From Bacillus sp. BA3 (GTDB lineage: Bacteria; Bacillota; Bacilli; Bacillales; DSM-1321): a stretch of 64,000 nt of DNA. This document shows positions 1 to 8,244 of the stretch, piece by piece; position 1 is the first letter of the stretch; every line of letters begins with the position of its first letter. Position numbers and translations under genes: made by a program. Under the pieces are notes generated by a model. That model searched no databases. It was not told the DNA's origin and saw nothing but the letters and a program-made list of their open reading frames with translations. The DNA lies in NCBI GenBank assembly GCA_002835675.1, contig PIZR01000002.1, positions 1,031,878-1,095,877 on the forward strand. The letters are read 5' to 3'.

Positions 1-24
1 TTCTTCTTTGACTGTTGTACTCAA
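1..24 (-). CDS. 5' end of an unidentified gene, probably third gene of the roc operon
   Basis: Only the first eight codons lie in the window, read leftwards from a TTG start (M-S-T-T-V-K-E-E). A GAGGTG ribosome binding site sits seven to eight bases before the TTG, and the gene follows rocD after about 22 bases, so it should be cotranscribed. An enzyme that consumes glutamate, such as a glutamate dehydrogenase, would fit the pathway, but eight residues cannot prove it. Confidence 0.4.
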
Positions 25-46
25 TTGAATTCACCTCATAGGTATA

Positions 47-1240
47 TTAGGATAAAACTTTTTTAATGCGTTCGATTGCCCAATCCAAGTCTTCTTTTGT
101 AATCACTAATGGCGGAGCAAAACGGATAACTGTATCATGTGTTTCTTTACATAGCAATTTTTCTTCTTTAAGCTGCTCACAATAAGGTCTTGCTGCTTCC
201 GTTAATTCGACTCCGATGAATAAGCCTCTGCCGCGGATATCTTTAATCATTGGATTCTTGATTTCTTTTAAACTATCCATAAAGTATTGTCCAAGCTCCA
301 ATGAACGTTCAGCAAGCTTCTCTTCTTCAAGGACTTCCAATGAAGCGATGGAAACCGCACATGCCAATGGATTGCCGCCGAATGTAGAACCATGGGAACC
401 AGGATTGAATACGCCAAGGATTTCACGGTTTGCAGCTACGCAAGAGATTGGGAAAACCCCGCCGCCCAGCGCTTTACCTAAAATGTACATATCCGGAACT
501 ACTCCATCCCAGTCAGAGGCGAACATTTTTCCTGAACGTCCAAGTCCTGACTGAATTTCATCTGAAACGAATAGGACATTATTTTCTTTACATAAGTCGT
601 AAGCTTCTTTTAAGAATCCTTGTGGCGGTATGATGATTCCCGCTTCACCTTGAATCGGTTCGATTAAAAATCCAGCCGTTTGCGGTGTAATCGCTTCTTT
701 CAATGCATCAAGGTCGCCGTAAGGGATAAGCTTGATTCCTGGCAGCATCGGTCCAAAGCCCCTTCTATATTCATCATCGGATGACAAGGACACTGCTGCC
801 ATCGTCCGGCCATGGAAATTCCCGATACATGCAATGATTTCAGCTTGGTTTTCTGCGATTCCCTTAACATCATAACCCCAGCGTCTAACAGCTTTGATTG
901 CAGTTTCAACAGCTTCAGCACCTGTATTCATAGGCAGTGCCATGTCTTTTTGCGTAATGCGCGAAACCATTTCATACCATGGTCCTAATTTATCACTATG
1001 GAATGCACGGGACGTTAATGTTACGCGATCAGCTTGTTTTTTTAATTCGTCGATGATTTTCGGATGCCTGTGGCCTTGGTTCACTGCTGAATAGGCACTA
1101 AGCATATCCATATATTTGTTGCCTTCAGGATCTTCCACCCAAACTCCTTCTGCCTTCGAAATGACGATTGGAAGTGGATTATAATTGTTTGCACCATATT
1201 GTTCTGTTTGCTCGATTAATTTTTCCGTTAAAGTTGTCAT
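47..1240 (-). CDS. rocD: Ornithine aminotransferase RocD
   Basis: A 397-residue class III, PLP-dependent aminotransferase that transfers the delta-amino group of ornithine to 2-oxoglutarate, giving glutamate-5-semialdehyde and glutamate. The family start ([20 protein letters not shown]), the central [11 protein letters not shown] segment and the PLP lysine in ILGKALGGG near residue 255 are all visible, and the length is normal. It starts 18 bases after the rocA stop, so the two form one operon that makes and then oxidises the semialdehyde. Transcription probably comes from the sigma-54 promoter upstream of rocA under RocR. In B. subtilis rocD sits in a separate rocDEF operon, so this arrangement differs. 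Confidence 0.96.
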   Translation of the reverse strand: MTTLTEKLIEQTEQYGANNYNPLPIVISKAEGVWVEDPEGNKYMDMLSAYSAVNQGHRHPKIIDELKKQADRVTLTSRAFHSDKLGPWYEMVSRITQKDMALPMNTGAEAVETAIKAVRRWGYDVKGIAENQAEIIACIGNFHGRTMAAVSLSSDDEYRRGFGPMLPGIKLIPYGDLDALKEAITPQTAGFLIEPIQGEAGIIIPPQGFLKEAYDLCKENNVLFVSDEIQSGLGRSGKMFASDWDGVVPDMYILGKALGGGVFPISCVAANREILGVFNPGSHGSTFGGNPLACAVSIASLEVLEEEKLAERSLELGQYFMDSLKEIKNPMIKDIRGRGLFIGVELTEAARPYCEQLKEEKLLCKETHDTVIRFAPPLVITKEDLDWAIERIKKVLS

Positions 1241-1258
1241 GTTGATTCCCCCTAAGAT

Positions 1259-2806
1259 TTATAGCGTTTCAGATGTTGTTTTTCCTTGAAGATGAAGAAC
1301 TAAATAATCAGGACCGCCCGCTTTTGAATCTGTACCTGACATATTGAATCCGCCAAATGGCTGGTATCCTACAATTGCACCAGTACAGCCGCGATTGAAG
1401 TACAAGTTACCTACGTGGAAATCCTCACGCGCTTGTTCGATATGTTCAATGTTGTTCGAGATGACCGCACCCGTTAATCCATAATCCGTGTTATTGGCAA
1501 TCTCGATTGCATGATTGAAATCTTTTGCCTTACAGAATGCAACCACTGGTCCGAAAATCTCTTCTTTCATGACACGTGCGTTCTCATCCACATCGGCAAT
1601 GATAGTTGGCTGGATGAAGAAACCTTTTGAATTGTCTCCTTCTCCCCCTGTAACAATTTTCCCTTCTTCTTTACCGATTTCAACGTAGCTCATAACTTTG
1701 TCGTAAGCTGCTTGATCGATAACCGGACCCATGAAATTGTTTAGATCTGTTGGTTCCCCGACTGTTTTTTCTTTCGTTAATTCAATGGCACGATTCAAGA
1801 CTTGGTCATATACATCTTCCACTATTACGGCACGTGAACAAGCAGAACATTTTTGACCGGAGAATCCGAATGCAGAAGCGACGATTGATTGTGCCGCCAA
1901 TTCCAGATCAGCCTCTTTATCAACAACGATCGTATCTTTACCGCCCATTTCAGCGATGACACGTTTTAACCAAATTTGGCCTTCATGAACTTTTGCCGCA
2001 CGCTCATAAATACGGATTCCAACATCACGAGATCCAGTAAAGCTGATGAAACGTGTACGAGGATGATCTACCAAATAATCTCCAACTTCAGCACCGCTTC
2101 CTGGAATGAAGTTCACAACTCCTGCAGGCATGCCCGCTTCTTCCAGCACTTCGATGAATTTAGCTGCAATGACCGGTGTTGTACTGGCCGGTTTCAATAA
2201 GACCGTATTTCCTGAAACAAGAGCTGCCGTCGTCATGCCTGCCATGATCGCAAACGGGAAGTTCCAAGGTGAGATGATGACACCGACACCAAGCGGAATA
2301 TAATTGAAAGCATTGTGTTCAATCGGACGGCTTTCCACTGGCATGCCGTCTTTAAGCTTCAGCATTTGACGCGCATAATATTCCATGAAGTCGATCGCTT
2401 CCGCTGTATCTGCATCCGCTTCATTCCAAGGCTTTCCTGCTTCTTTCACCAATAGAGCCGAGAAATAGTGTTTTCTTCTCCGTACGATGGCTGCAGCCCT
2501 GAATAAAATATTTGCACGCACTTCCGCTTTCGTTTTTCTCCAAGTTTGGAATGTCTTATCTGCCGCTTGCATCGCCTGCTCAGCAAGATCCTTATTGGCT
2601 TTGGATACGGTTCCAATAACTTCTTCTTTATTTGCTGGGTTTACAGAGGTAATGACTTCATCAGTAAACACTTTTTCACCATTAATGATCAGCGGATATT
2701 TCTTCCCTAAATCATTAGCTACATCATTCAATGCCGCTTGAAAAGCTTTATTGTTTTCTTCGATTTTAAAATTAGTAAATGGTTCGTGTTTATATGTTTG
2801 GACCAT
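1259..2806 (-). CDS. rocA: 1-pyrroline-5-carboxylate / glutamate semialdehyde dehydrogenase RocA
   Basis: A 515-residue NAD-dependent aldehyde dehydrogenase that oxidises glutamate-5-semialdehyde to glutamate, the step after RocD and after proline dehydrogenase. The catalytic glutamate lies in IAEMGGKD (about residue 288) and the catalytic cysteine in GQKCSACSR (about residue 320). The full-length P5C dehydrogenase fold is present. It is the first gene of the leftward operon. A sigma-54 promoter of consensus quality lies about 55 bases upstream of the start codon, with RocR-like palindromes further out, so arginine/ornithine induction is expected. Confidence 0.96.
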   Translation of the reverse strand: MVQTYKHEPFTNFKIEENNKAFQAALNDVANDLGKKYPLIINGEKVFTDEVITSVNPANKEEVIGTVSKANKDLAEQAMQAADKTFQTWRKTKAEVRANILFRAAAIVRRRKHYFSALLVKEAGKPWNEADADTAEAIDFMEYYARQMLKLKDGMPVESRPIEHNAFNYIPLGVGVIISPWNFPFAIMAGMTTAALVSGNTVLLKPASTTPVIAAKFIEVLEEAGMPAGVVNFIPGSGAEVGDYLVDHPRTRFISFTGSRDVGIRIYERAAKVHEGQIWLKRVIAEMGGKDTIVVDKEADLELAAQSIVASAFGFSGQKCSACSRAVIVEDVYDQVLNRAIELTKEKTVGEPTDLNNFMGPVIDQAAYDKVMSYVEIGKEEGKIVTGGEGDNSKGFFIQPTIIADVDENARVMKEEIFGPVVAFCKAKDFNHAIEIANNTDYGLTGAVISNNIEHIEQAREDFHVGNLYFNRGCTGAIVGYQPFGGFNMSGTDSKAGGPDYLVLHLQGKTTSETL

Positions 2807-2858
2807 TATAGCTCATCTCCCTAAAATTTTATGTTTTTTTCTTCACCCTTACTTAACA

Positions 2859-2874
2859 AGCAAGTTCCGTGCCA
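2859..2874 (-). promoter_or_regulatory. Sigma-54 (-24/-12) promoter of rocA-rocD
   Basis: On the minus strand the sequence is TGGCAC-GGAAC-TTGCT, an exact match to the sigma-54 consensus TGGCAC-N5-TTGCW with the invariant GG and GC ten bases apart. It lies about 55 bases upstream of rocA and points into it. Sigma-54 (SigL) with RocR drives roc operons in B. subtilis, which agrees with the neighbouring rocR. Confidence 0.9.
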
Positions 2875-3018
2875 ACTTTTCATTTTTTTGAAAAAATAAT
2901 GATATTTCATTAGATATGCAATGAAATTCAGCACTTTTGGGGCAAAATTGTCATAGTATGCCATCTTTTTTTGCTCTAATACCTATTTATGTCGCTTAAA
3001 CCTTACACTTTTTATTTA

Positions 3019-3034
3019 TGCAAGATTCATGCCA
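3019..3034 (-). promoter_or_regulatory. Second, sigma-54-like promoter upstream of rocA
   Basis: The minus strand reads TGGCAT-GAATC-TTGCA, one mismatch from the -24/-12 consensus and in the same direction as the main rocA promoter, 160 bases further upstream. It could be a weaker second start for the operon or a relic of duplication. No expression evidence is available. Confidence 0.5.
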
Positions 3035-3075
3035 ACTATAAAAACCATAAAAAACAGTGTTTTTACACTTTTTCC

Positions 3076-3131
3076 GCAAAATATTTTTGCACTTCGATGC
3101 AAAATTATCTTGCTGTGCAAATTTTATTTGC
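3076..3131. promoter_or_regulatory. Three palindromes, probable RocR upstream activating sites
   Basis: Three 15-bp inverted repeats with half-sites close to GCAAAW and a 3-base centre lie at 3076-3090 (GCAAAATATTTTTGC), 3099-3113 (GCAAAATTATCTTGC, one mismatch) and 3117-3131 (GCAAATTTTATTTGC). They sit about 200-270 bases upstream of the main sigma-54 promoter, where enhancer sites of sigma-54 activators usually lie, and directly before rocR, so they may also mediate autoregulation. Assignment to RocR is inferred from position and symmetry. Confidence 0.65.
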
Positions 3132-3190
3132 GCCTTTACTTCAATTCCTCTACAATAGCTCTAAGAAAAGAAGAAAAACGGGAGGCATTC

Positions 3191-4603
3191 ATGAATTTAG
3201 ATCAAATCATTAAAATAGATGGTTTCCAATCCATCCTCTATTCGCTTGTGGATGTAATCGATACAGGGATACATATAATCGATATAAAAGGGCGGACCAT
3301 TGTATATAACAAGAAAATGGCAGAAATAGAAGGAATGGATTCAGAAGAAGTGTTAGGGAAGAAGATTCACGAAATCTTTAAATTCAAGGAAGAAACGGAG
3401 AGTACATTAATAAGGGCACTTCATTCGGGTAAGAAAACCGAGAACTCGAAGCAGACCTACTTCAATAATCTTGGTCAGGAAATTACAACAATCAATAATA
3501 CGTTTCCGATTTTGGATCAAAAGCAAAATATCATCGGAGCAATTGAAGTGGCAAAGGATATAACGAATCTTGAAAGAATCATTAAAGATAATATCTTGAA
3601 TAAAGGCGATACGAAATATACGTTTGACAGCATCATCGGAACGAGTGAGAATTTCTTGGAAGTCATTGAAAAAAGCAAGCGTTCGACCAGGACGGCATCC
3701 TCCATCCTCATCGTCGGGGAGACGGGAACGGGAAAAGAGCTCTTTGCCCAAAGCATCCATAATGGCAGCAGCCGTTCGACACATCCTTTCATCAGCCAAA
3801 ACTGTGCTGCCCTGCCAGATAGTCTTATTGAAGGAATTCTTTTTGGTACGAAGAAAGGGGCCTTCACCGGATCGATTGAAAGGCCAGGTTTATTCGAACA
3901 GGCACAAGGCGGGACCATCCTTCTTGATGAAATCAATTCCTTAAATCCGAATATGCAAGCGAAATTATTAAGGGCCCTTCAAGAAAGGACGATTCGCCGT
4001 GTTGGGGATACAAAAGATAAAAATATTGACGTACGGGTCATAGCAACGATAAATGAAGATCCGATAGATGCCATTGCAAATGATCATTTACGAAAGGATT
4101 TATACTACCGATTAAGTGTCGTTTCATTATTCATCCCGCCTCTTCGTGAACGGAAAGAGGATATTCCTCTGCTGGCGCAATCCTTCATCGAGAAATTCAA
4201 TGCGCTGTTCGAATTGAATATAGAAGGAATCAGCGAAGATGTCTACTCGCTTTTTTATGATTACGACTGGCCCGGGAACGTAAGGGAACTTGAACATATC
4301 ATTGAGGGGGCCATGAATTTAATGGAACCTGGCGATACAAAGATTGCCATCACCCACCTTCCGGCTCTATTTAGGAAGAAAGCCCATTTGGAAGACATTC
4401 GTCCCGATAAAAAAGAAAATCATGAAAATGGAGATTTACAGGAGTCGACCTTATCTCTTGATGATTATATCGCCCATACTGAAAAGCAATACTTGGAGAA
4501 GATTTTAAAAGAACATGGGATGAATATCTCCAAAGCAGCCAAGGCCCTGAATATTAGCCGCCAAAGTCTTCAATACCGCTTGAAAAAGTATCAGGTCAAA
4601 TAA
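3191..4603 (+). CDS. rocR: Sigma-54-dependent arginine utilisation activator RocR
   Basis: A 470-residue NtrC/NifA-type enhancer-binding protein. The order is a PAS-like sensory domain (about 15-125), an AAA+ domain with Walker A GETGTGKE (about residue 176) and the sigma-54 contact motif GAFTGS (about 222), and a C-terminal Fis-type helix-turn-helix (about 440-465, NISKAAKALNISRQSLQYR). A longer in-frame reading from 3029 exists, but the ATG at 3191 has a GGGAGG site eight bases before it and gives the family length, so I chose it. It is divergent from rocA-rocD, which it should activate with SigL in response to ornithine or citrulline. Confidence 0.93.
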   Translation: MNLDQIIKIDGFQSILYSLVDVIDTGIHIIDIKGRTIVYNKKMAEIEGMDSEEVLGKKIHEIFKFKEETESTLIRALHSGKKTENSKQTYFNNLGQEITTINNTFPILDQKQNIIGAIEVAKDITNLERIIKDNILNKGDTKYTFDSIIGTSENFLEVIEKSKRSTRTASSILIVGETGTGKELFAQSIHNGSSRSTHPFISQNCAALPDSLIEGILFGTKKGAFTGSIERPGLFEQAQGGTILLDEINSLNPNMQAKLLRALQERTIRRVGDTKDKNIDVRVIATINEDPIDAIANDHLRKDLYYRLSVVSLFIPPLRERKEDIPLLAQSFIEKFNALFELNIEGISEDVYSLFYDYDWPGNVRELEHIIEGAMNLMEPGDTKIAITHLPALFRKKAHLEDIRPDKKENHENGDLQESTLSLDDYIAHTEKQYLEKILKEHGMNISKAAKALNISRQSLQYRLKKYQVK

Positions 4604-4610
4604 CACAAAG

Positions 4611-4645
4611 AAGGCCCCCATTATATATATGGTGGGCCTTTAGTT
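4611..4645 (+). terminator. Terminator of rocR
   Basis: A hairpin pairs AAGGCCC at 4611 with GGGCCTT at 4634-4640 around an AT-rich loop and is followed by a short T-rich tail, seven bases after the rocR stop codon. Confidence 0.75.
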
Positions 4646-4734
4646 TATCGGCGGAAAGCGAGCGGGTTTCATGCGTATACCCTAAAATAAATGCCCAAAT
4701 TCCGAATAGTGAGGTGAAGGTTAAAAAAATTCGT

Positions 4735-5120
4735 GAACGGTTGAATTAAGTTACGTGTAGGTCGAATTAATGCTTCAACGGTCGAATTAAATCCCGTGTA
4801 GGTCGAATTAATGCTTCAACGGTCGAATTAAATGCCATGTAGGTCGAATTAATGCTTCAACGGTCGAATTAAATCCCATGTAGGTCGAATTAATGCTTCA
4901 ACGGTCGAATTAAATGCCATGTAGGTCGAATAAATGCACCAACGGTCGAATTAAATGCCATGTAGGTCGAATTAATGCTTCAACGGTCGAATTAAATCCC
5001 GTGTAGGTCGAATTAATGCATCAACGGTCGAATTAAATCCCGTGTAGGTCGAATTAATGCACCAACGGTCGAATTAAAGGTCGAATTAATGCGTGAACGG
5101 CCGAATAATGCCGTGTAGAT
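4735..5120. repeat. Tandem repeat array, GGTCGAATTAA units
   Basis: About 19 units of roughly 20-21 bp, each carrying GGTCGAATTAA followed by alternating tails (TGCTTCAAC or ATSCCRTGTA), so the higher-order period is about 41 bp. No coding frame is meaningful here. Pieces of the GC-rich dispersed element flank the array: GCGGAAAGCGAG near 4652 and TTTGTCTACAGTCTGAA near 5146. The array may therefore have grown inside a broken copy. Confidence 0.9.
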
Positions 5121-5159
5121 CAAGGCAAACTCACTTTCTGCGAATTTGTCTACAGTCTG

Positions 5160-5191
5160 AAGGCCCTCATTGATAATGAGGGCCTTTTTTT
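5160..5191 (+). terminator. Strong hairpin between the repeat array and azoR
   Basis: AAGGCCCTCAT pairs perfectly with ATGAGGGCCTT and is followed by seven T on the plus strand. It lies 25 bases beyond the 3' end of azoR and may serve both directions, but the T-tract favours plus-strand transcripts. Confidence 0.8.
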
Positions 5192-5215
5192 GCTTCTATT
5201 CATTTTACTTCGCAA

Positions 5216-5842
5216 TCAGAATGCTTCAGCCGCTTTTACAACGTTTTCCAAACCATCCGCGATGATTTTTTGTGTCCGATCCGGATACTGATTATGTCCT
5301 TCAATGACCACGACATCCGGATTGTTAATTCCCCATAGGCCAATGATATTTTTCACTAAATTCACGGCCATTTCAGCAGAAGCCATTCCTTCTAATGCAT
5401 AATCAGAACCGCGGGCATTCAATAGCATGACTTTTTTATCACCAGCATACCCGACAGGACCTTCTGCCGTATAATTGAACATTTTACCTGCTTGTGCCAA
5501 ATAGGAAAGATATGTGATAAGCGGCGCAGGAACCGTTGCGTTCCAGAGAGGGAAAGCGAATACCACTTTATCCATGGCCAGGAATTGATTTAAATATTGG
5601 TCAACCAGATCGGCCGCCTTTTCCTCTTCGGCTGTCAGTTCAAGACCTTGGTTACGTTTATACAAACCGGTAATTGCCGTATTTCCATAGTAAGGAAGTT
5701 CTTCTTTAAATAAATCCAGTTCTGTCACTTCATCTGTACGGTGTGTCTCTTTATATGCTTTTAAGAAGGTGTCATACATTTTCGAGCTGATTGCCTGTTC
5801 TGAAGGACGATCGTTCACTTTTACGAATAATACTTTTGTCAT
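5216..5842 (-). CDS. azoR: FMN-dependent NADH-azoreductase (quinone reductase)
   Basis: A flavodoxin-fold AzoR/AcpD-family reductase that reduces quinones and azo compounds with NADH and FMN. The family core is clear: MTKVLFVKVNDRP start, FAFPLWNATVPAPLITYL FMN-binding segment and LLNARGSDY. I chose the internal ATG at 5842 (208 residues) because GGGGAG lies nine bases before it and the length matches B. subtilis AzoR proteins; an upstream in-frame ATG at 5902 would add 20 residues (MGFLSRLFRNKE...) with a poorly spaced site. It is the last gene of an apparent catD-catE-azoR operon; azoR genes in B. subtilis belong to the same quinone/diamide stress regulons (YodB, MhqR). Confidence 0.9.
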   Translation of the reverse strand: MTKVLFVKVNDRPSEQAISSKMYDTFLKAYKETHRTDEVTELDLFKEELPYYGNTAITGLYKRNQGLELTAEEEKAADLVDQYLNQFLAMDKVVFAFPLWNATVPAPLITYLSYLAQAGKMFNYTAEGPVGYAGDKKVMLLNARGSDYALEGMASAEMAVNLVKNIIGLWGINNPDVVVIEGHNQYPDRTQKIIADGLENVVKAAEAF

Positions 5843-5935
5843 TTTTCCATTCTCCCCTGCCGCGGTTTCTTTATTTCTAAATAATCTACTTAAGAATCCC
5901 ATATCCTCTCACCATTGCTTTCTGATTTATAATAT

Positions 5936-6784
5936 TTAGACGATTAAATGAATCTCATTGCCTGATGGATCTGTTACAGCGAAAAACCCTTCTTTTTCCG
6001 TGACGACAGCCCCGATTCCTTTCAGTTGTTCGGTTACTTTTTTTCTCGCTTCTTCGTCTGCAAAAACGAGAGTATACCAGTTTAGCCCTACACTATTTTC
6101 CTTAGGAGCAGGGGCGCCAACGCCATTCCAAGTGTTCAACCCTATGTGATGATGATATCCACCGGTTGAAGTAAAGAGCGCTCCTCCATATCGATTCACG
6201 ACGCTAAACCCAAGACCTTGCATGTAAAACTCCTCCGTTTTACGTAAATCCGCTACATGCAGATGTATATGCCCCATTAAGGTACCTGCAGGCAGTTTGC
6301 TCCACTCACCATCGCTTTCTTTCAGAAGGTCATTCCCATCCAGCGGATCCGTGCCCATTGCGACTTCCCCTCCGGCCCATCTCCAATCAGTTGATGGCCG
6401 ATCAGAGTATACTTCAATCCCATTGCCATCCGGATCGGTAATGTACAGCGCTTCACTCACTTCATGATCAGCCGCTCCAAAAGGATATTTCGTTTGAAGT
6501 AAATGGCGTAAAAATATCGATAAGTCAGCACGGCTTGGCAGTAAAAGGGCAAAGTGATACAAGCCCGTCGTCCGCCCTTCTTTCGGAATCACATCTGCAG
6601 GCTGCTCAAGTGTCAGCAACGGGGTTTTACCGTCTGTCGTCAAAACAGCTTGCCGGTCGGTTTTATTCAATACTTGAAGACCGATGATTTCTTGATAAAA
6701 CAGAATGGCATTATTTAAATCCAATACATTTATACTGACCTCGCCAACAAAGGTAATTGGTTTTTGATGAAAATTTTTATCCAT
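5936..6784 (-). CDS. catE: CatE-like extradiol dioxygenase / VOC family protein
   Basis: A 282-residue vicinal-oxygen-chelate protein with two beta-alpha-beta-beta-beta modules (about 10-125 and 165-280). It follows the pattern of B. subtilis CatE (YfiE): KTDRQAVLTTDGK, TGLYHFALLLPSR, ITDPDGNGIEVYSDRP, MGHIHLHVADL and GGYHHHIGLNTW. Candidate metal ligands are in HIHLHV, the HHH segment and the C-terminal NEIHLIV. CatE opens catechol between carbons 2 and 3. Its start is four bases after the catD stop, so the genes are coupled, and the operon has a CatR/YodB-type operator. Confidence 0.88.
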   Translation of the reverse strand: MDKNFHQKPITFVGEVSINVLDLNNAILFYQEIIGLQVLNKTDRQAVLTTDGKTPLLTLEQPADVIPKEGRTTGLYHFALLLPSRADLSIFLRHLLQTKYPFGAADHEVSEALYITDPDGNGIEVYSDRPSTDWRWAGGEVAMGTDPLDGNDLLKESDGEWSKLPAGTLMGHIHLHVADLRKTEEFYMQGLGFSVVNRYGGALFTSTGGYHHHIGLNTWNGVGAPAPKENSVGLNWYTLVFADEEARKKVTEQLKGIGAVVTEKEGFFAVTDPSGNEIHLIV

Positions 6785-6788
6785 ATTG

Positions 6789-7193
6789 TCACTTCCCTTT
6801 TTTATTGAAAATCACATGATCCAAAGAAAGAACCGTGCGGTTTGCACACGCTAGATAGACAGACATGGCAAGCAGTGCCAAGTCCAGTTCGTAACCCGCC
6901 GCTTGCCCGTTTCCAAGAAAACCAGCAGGTAATTTAGCCGTGAAAATCGCCCCCGCCATAATGACCGCAAATAGGACGGATACGATTCGTGTTCCCAAAC
7001 CCAGTATAACCGCAAGTCCTCCAATCAATTCGATTCCTGCAACGATGTATGCCATGAAGCCAGGAATGCCAAGGCTATCGAAAAATCCCGCCGTATTTCC
7101 TATGCCCCCTTGAAACTTTGAAATGCCGTGAATGAAAAAAGTAAGACCTAAAATCACCCTTAAAAAAACTTGACCTGCATCATTTTTATTCAT
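6789..7193 (-). CDS. catD: DoxX-family membrane protein CatD
   Basis: A 134-residue DoxX-family protein with about four membrane helices. The first helix carries RVILGLTFFIHGISKF and the second FMAYIVAGIELIGGLAVILG. It is the leader gene of the catD-catE-azoR operon, the same order as B. subtilis catDE (yfiDE), which is induced by catechol and quinones. An AAAGGAG site and a consensus promoter precede it. Confidence 0.88.
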   Translation of the reverse strand: MNKNDAGQVFLRVILGLTFFIHGISKFQGGIGNTAGFFDSLGIPGFMAYIVAGIELIGGLAVILGLGTRIVSVLFAVIMAGAIFTAKLPAGFLGNGQAAGYELDLALLAMSVYLACANRTVLSLDHVIFNKKGK

Positions 7194-7215
7194 GTATGAA
7201 TTCTCCTTTTGTCAG

Positions 7216-7232
7216 TTACTTTATGTAAGTAA
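7216..7232. promoter_or_regulatory. CatR/YodB-type operator of the catD operon
   Basis: The palindrome TTACTTTATGTAAGTAA contains TACT-N7-AGTA, the consensus reported for the MarR/DUF24 redox sensors YodB and CatR of B. subtilis. It lies just downstream of the -10 element at the expected transcription start, an arrangement suited to repression. Confidence 0.75.
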
Positions 7233-7260
7233 TTATATTTTCATAAGCTTATAATGTCAA
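7232..7260 (-). promoter_or_regulatory. Sigma-A promoter of catD-catE-azoR
   Basis: On the minus strand TTGACA (7260-7255), a 17-base spacer and TATAAT (7237-7232) form a perfect consensus promoter about 40 bases upstream of catD. Such strength suggests that repression at the adjacent operator sets expression. Confidence 0.85.
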
Positions 7261-7289
7261 GTAAGTTTATTGGAATTCATTTTTTTACC

Positions 7290-7320
7290 TAAAAAAACGA
7301 ATTGCCGAAAGCAACTCGTT
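7290..7320 (-). terminator. Terminator downstream of the metal-importer operon
   Basis: Read on the minus strand, AACGAGTTGC pairs with GCAATTCGTT around a TTTCG loop and is followed by seven T. It closes transcription coming from the importer operon and the small frame at 7332-7409. Confidence 0.8.
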
Positions 7321-7331
7321 ATAAGGTGTCA

Positions 7332-7409
7332 CTATTTAAATGTGTAATAAATGGTTGAATTGATGATGAAAGAATCCGCAATCGTTCTCCCGACTTCCTC
7401 ACATGCCAC
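7332..7409 (-). CDS. Possible 25-residue small protein after a Zur-like box
   Basis: A GTG start with an AAGGAGG site seven bases before it opens a 25-codon frame (M-A-C-E-E-V-G-R-T-I-A-D-S-F...). The same frame runs back to an ATG at 7448 (38 residues), but that start has no good ribosome binding site and lies inside the Zur-like box. A terminator follows the stop. I do not recognise the product; it may be a real small zinc-regulated protein or the remnant of a longer gene. Confidence 0.3.
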   Translation of the reverse strand: MACEEVGRTIADSFIINSTIYYTFK

Positions 7410-7435
7410 CTTACTTCCTCCTTGAGTATCAAACT

Positions 7436-7456
7436 TAATCGAAATCATTACGATTT
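7436..7456. promoter_or_regulatory. Zur-like box downstream of the importer operon
   Basis: TCGAAAT-C-ATTACGA (7439-7453) differs at one position from the B. subtilis Zur 7-1-7 core TCGTAAT-N-ATTACGA, and the flanks extend the symmetry. It lies between the last importer gene and the small frame at 7332-7409. Confidence 0.6.
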
Positions 7457-7479
7457 AAACTCGAATAAACACAACTTCA

Positions 7480-8244
7480 TTATTCAAACATCGAAATCAG
7501 TTCTTTTGTGTATGAATGGCGATCGCTGCAAAAAAGCTGTTCTTTTTCAAAAGAATCCACAATAACACCCCCTTTCATCACCATGATCCGTTGGCTCATC
7601 TCCTGTACAGCCGATAGATCATGGGAAATAAAAAGGTAAGAAATGTCCAAAGTCTCCCGCAGCCCGCCTAACAATTTCAGCACCGCCGCTTGAGACAGAA
7701 CGTCCAGGCTTGAAGCCGGTTCATCCAATATAATGAGGGCCGGTTCAATGCTGATTGCGCGTGCAATGGTCACCCGCTGCTTTTGTCCGCCGCTTAGCTC
7801 ATGCGGGTAACGTTCAGCAAAACTCCTTGGAAGCTCCACAGTTTCCAGGAGCTGTTCGATAAAGTTCGCTTCACTTGTATAAGTAAAATGTTTCAGATTT
7901 ACCTGACTGCCAAATTGAAGATATGGATCCATTAGTGAATCTTTAATCCTTAGTTTTGGATTCAAAGCCGATGCAGGATTCTGCAAAACAGCCTGGATGT
8001 TCTTACGATACGGTTTTAAACTGCGTTCGCTTTTGTTTTGCAGAGCCGTTCCTTCAAATAGGATGCTGCCCTGGTCAAAAGATTCAACCTGAAGGATGAG
8101 TCTTGCCAATGTGCTTTTTCCGCTCCCGCTCTCTCCTACTAATCCAAGGCATTCCTTCCTTTCGATGCTGAAATTCACGTTCCTTAGTATTTCCACTCCG
8201 TTATCATAGCTTTTATGGACATTGCGTACGTCTAATAAACTCAT
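7480..8244 (-). CDS. ABC transporter ATPase, CntF/NikE/OppF type
   Basis: A 254-residue ATPase of the oligopeptide/nickel importer class. Walker A is GESGSGKST (about residue 37), the signature is LSGGQKQR and Walker B is ALIILDEPASSLD. It forms the ATPase pair with the preceding gene, with a four-base stop/start overlap that indicates coupled translation. It is the last of five genes in a Cnt/Opp1-like importer likely to take up metal-chelate complexes. Zur-like boxes on both sides of the operon point to zinc. Confidence 0.85.
   Translation of the reverse strand: MSLLDVRNVHKSYDNGVEILRNVNFSIERKECLGLVGESGSGKSTLARLILQVESFDQGSILFEGTALQNKSERSLKPYRKNIQAVLQNPASALNPKLRIKDSLMDPYLQFGSQVNLKHFTYTSEANFIEQLLETVELPRSFAERYPHELSGGQKQRVTIARAISIEPALIILDEPASSLDVLSQAAVLKLLGGLRETLDISYLFISHDLSAVQEMSQRIMVMKGGVIVDSFEKEQLFCSDRHSYTKELISMFE

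Noticed and set aside
3029..3190. N-terminal extension of RocR
   Set aside because: It would translate through the probable regulatory palindromes, lacks a ribosome site and has no family match.
3407..3936. Minus-strand frames of 130 and 139 codons opposite rocR
   Set aside because: Both are shadows of the strongly supported rocR coding sequence, with no ribosome sites.
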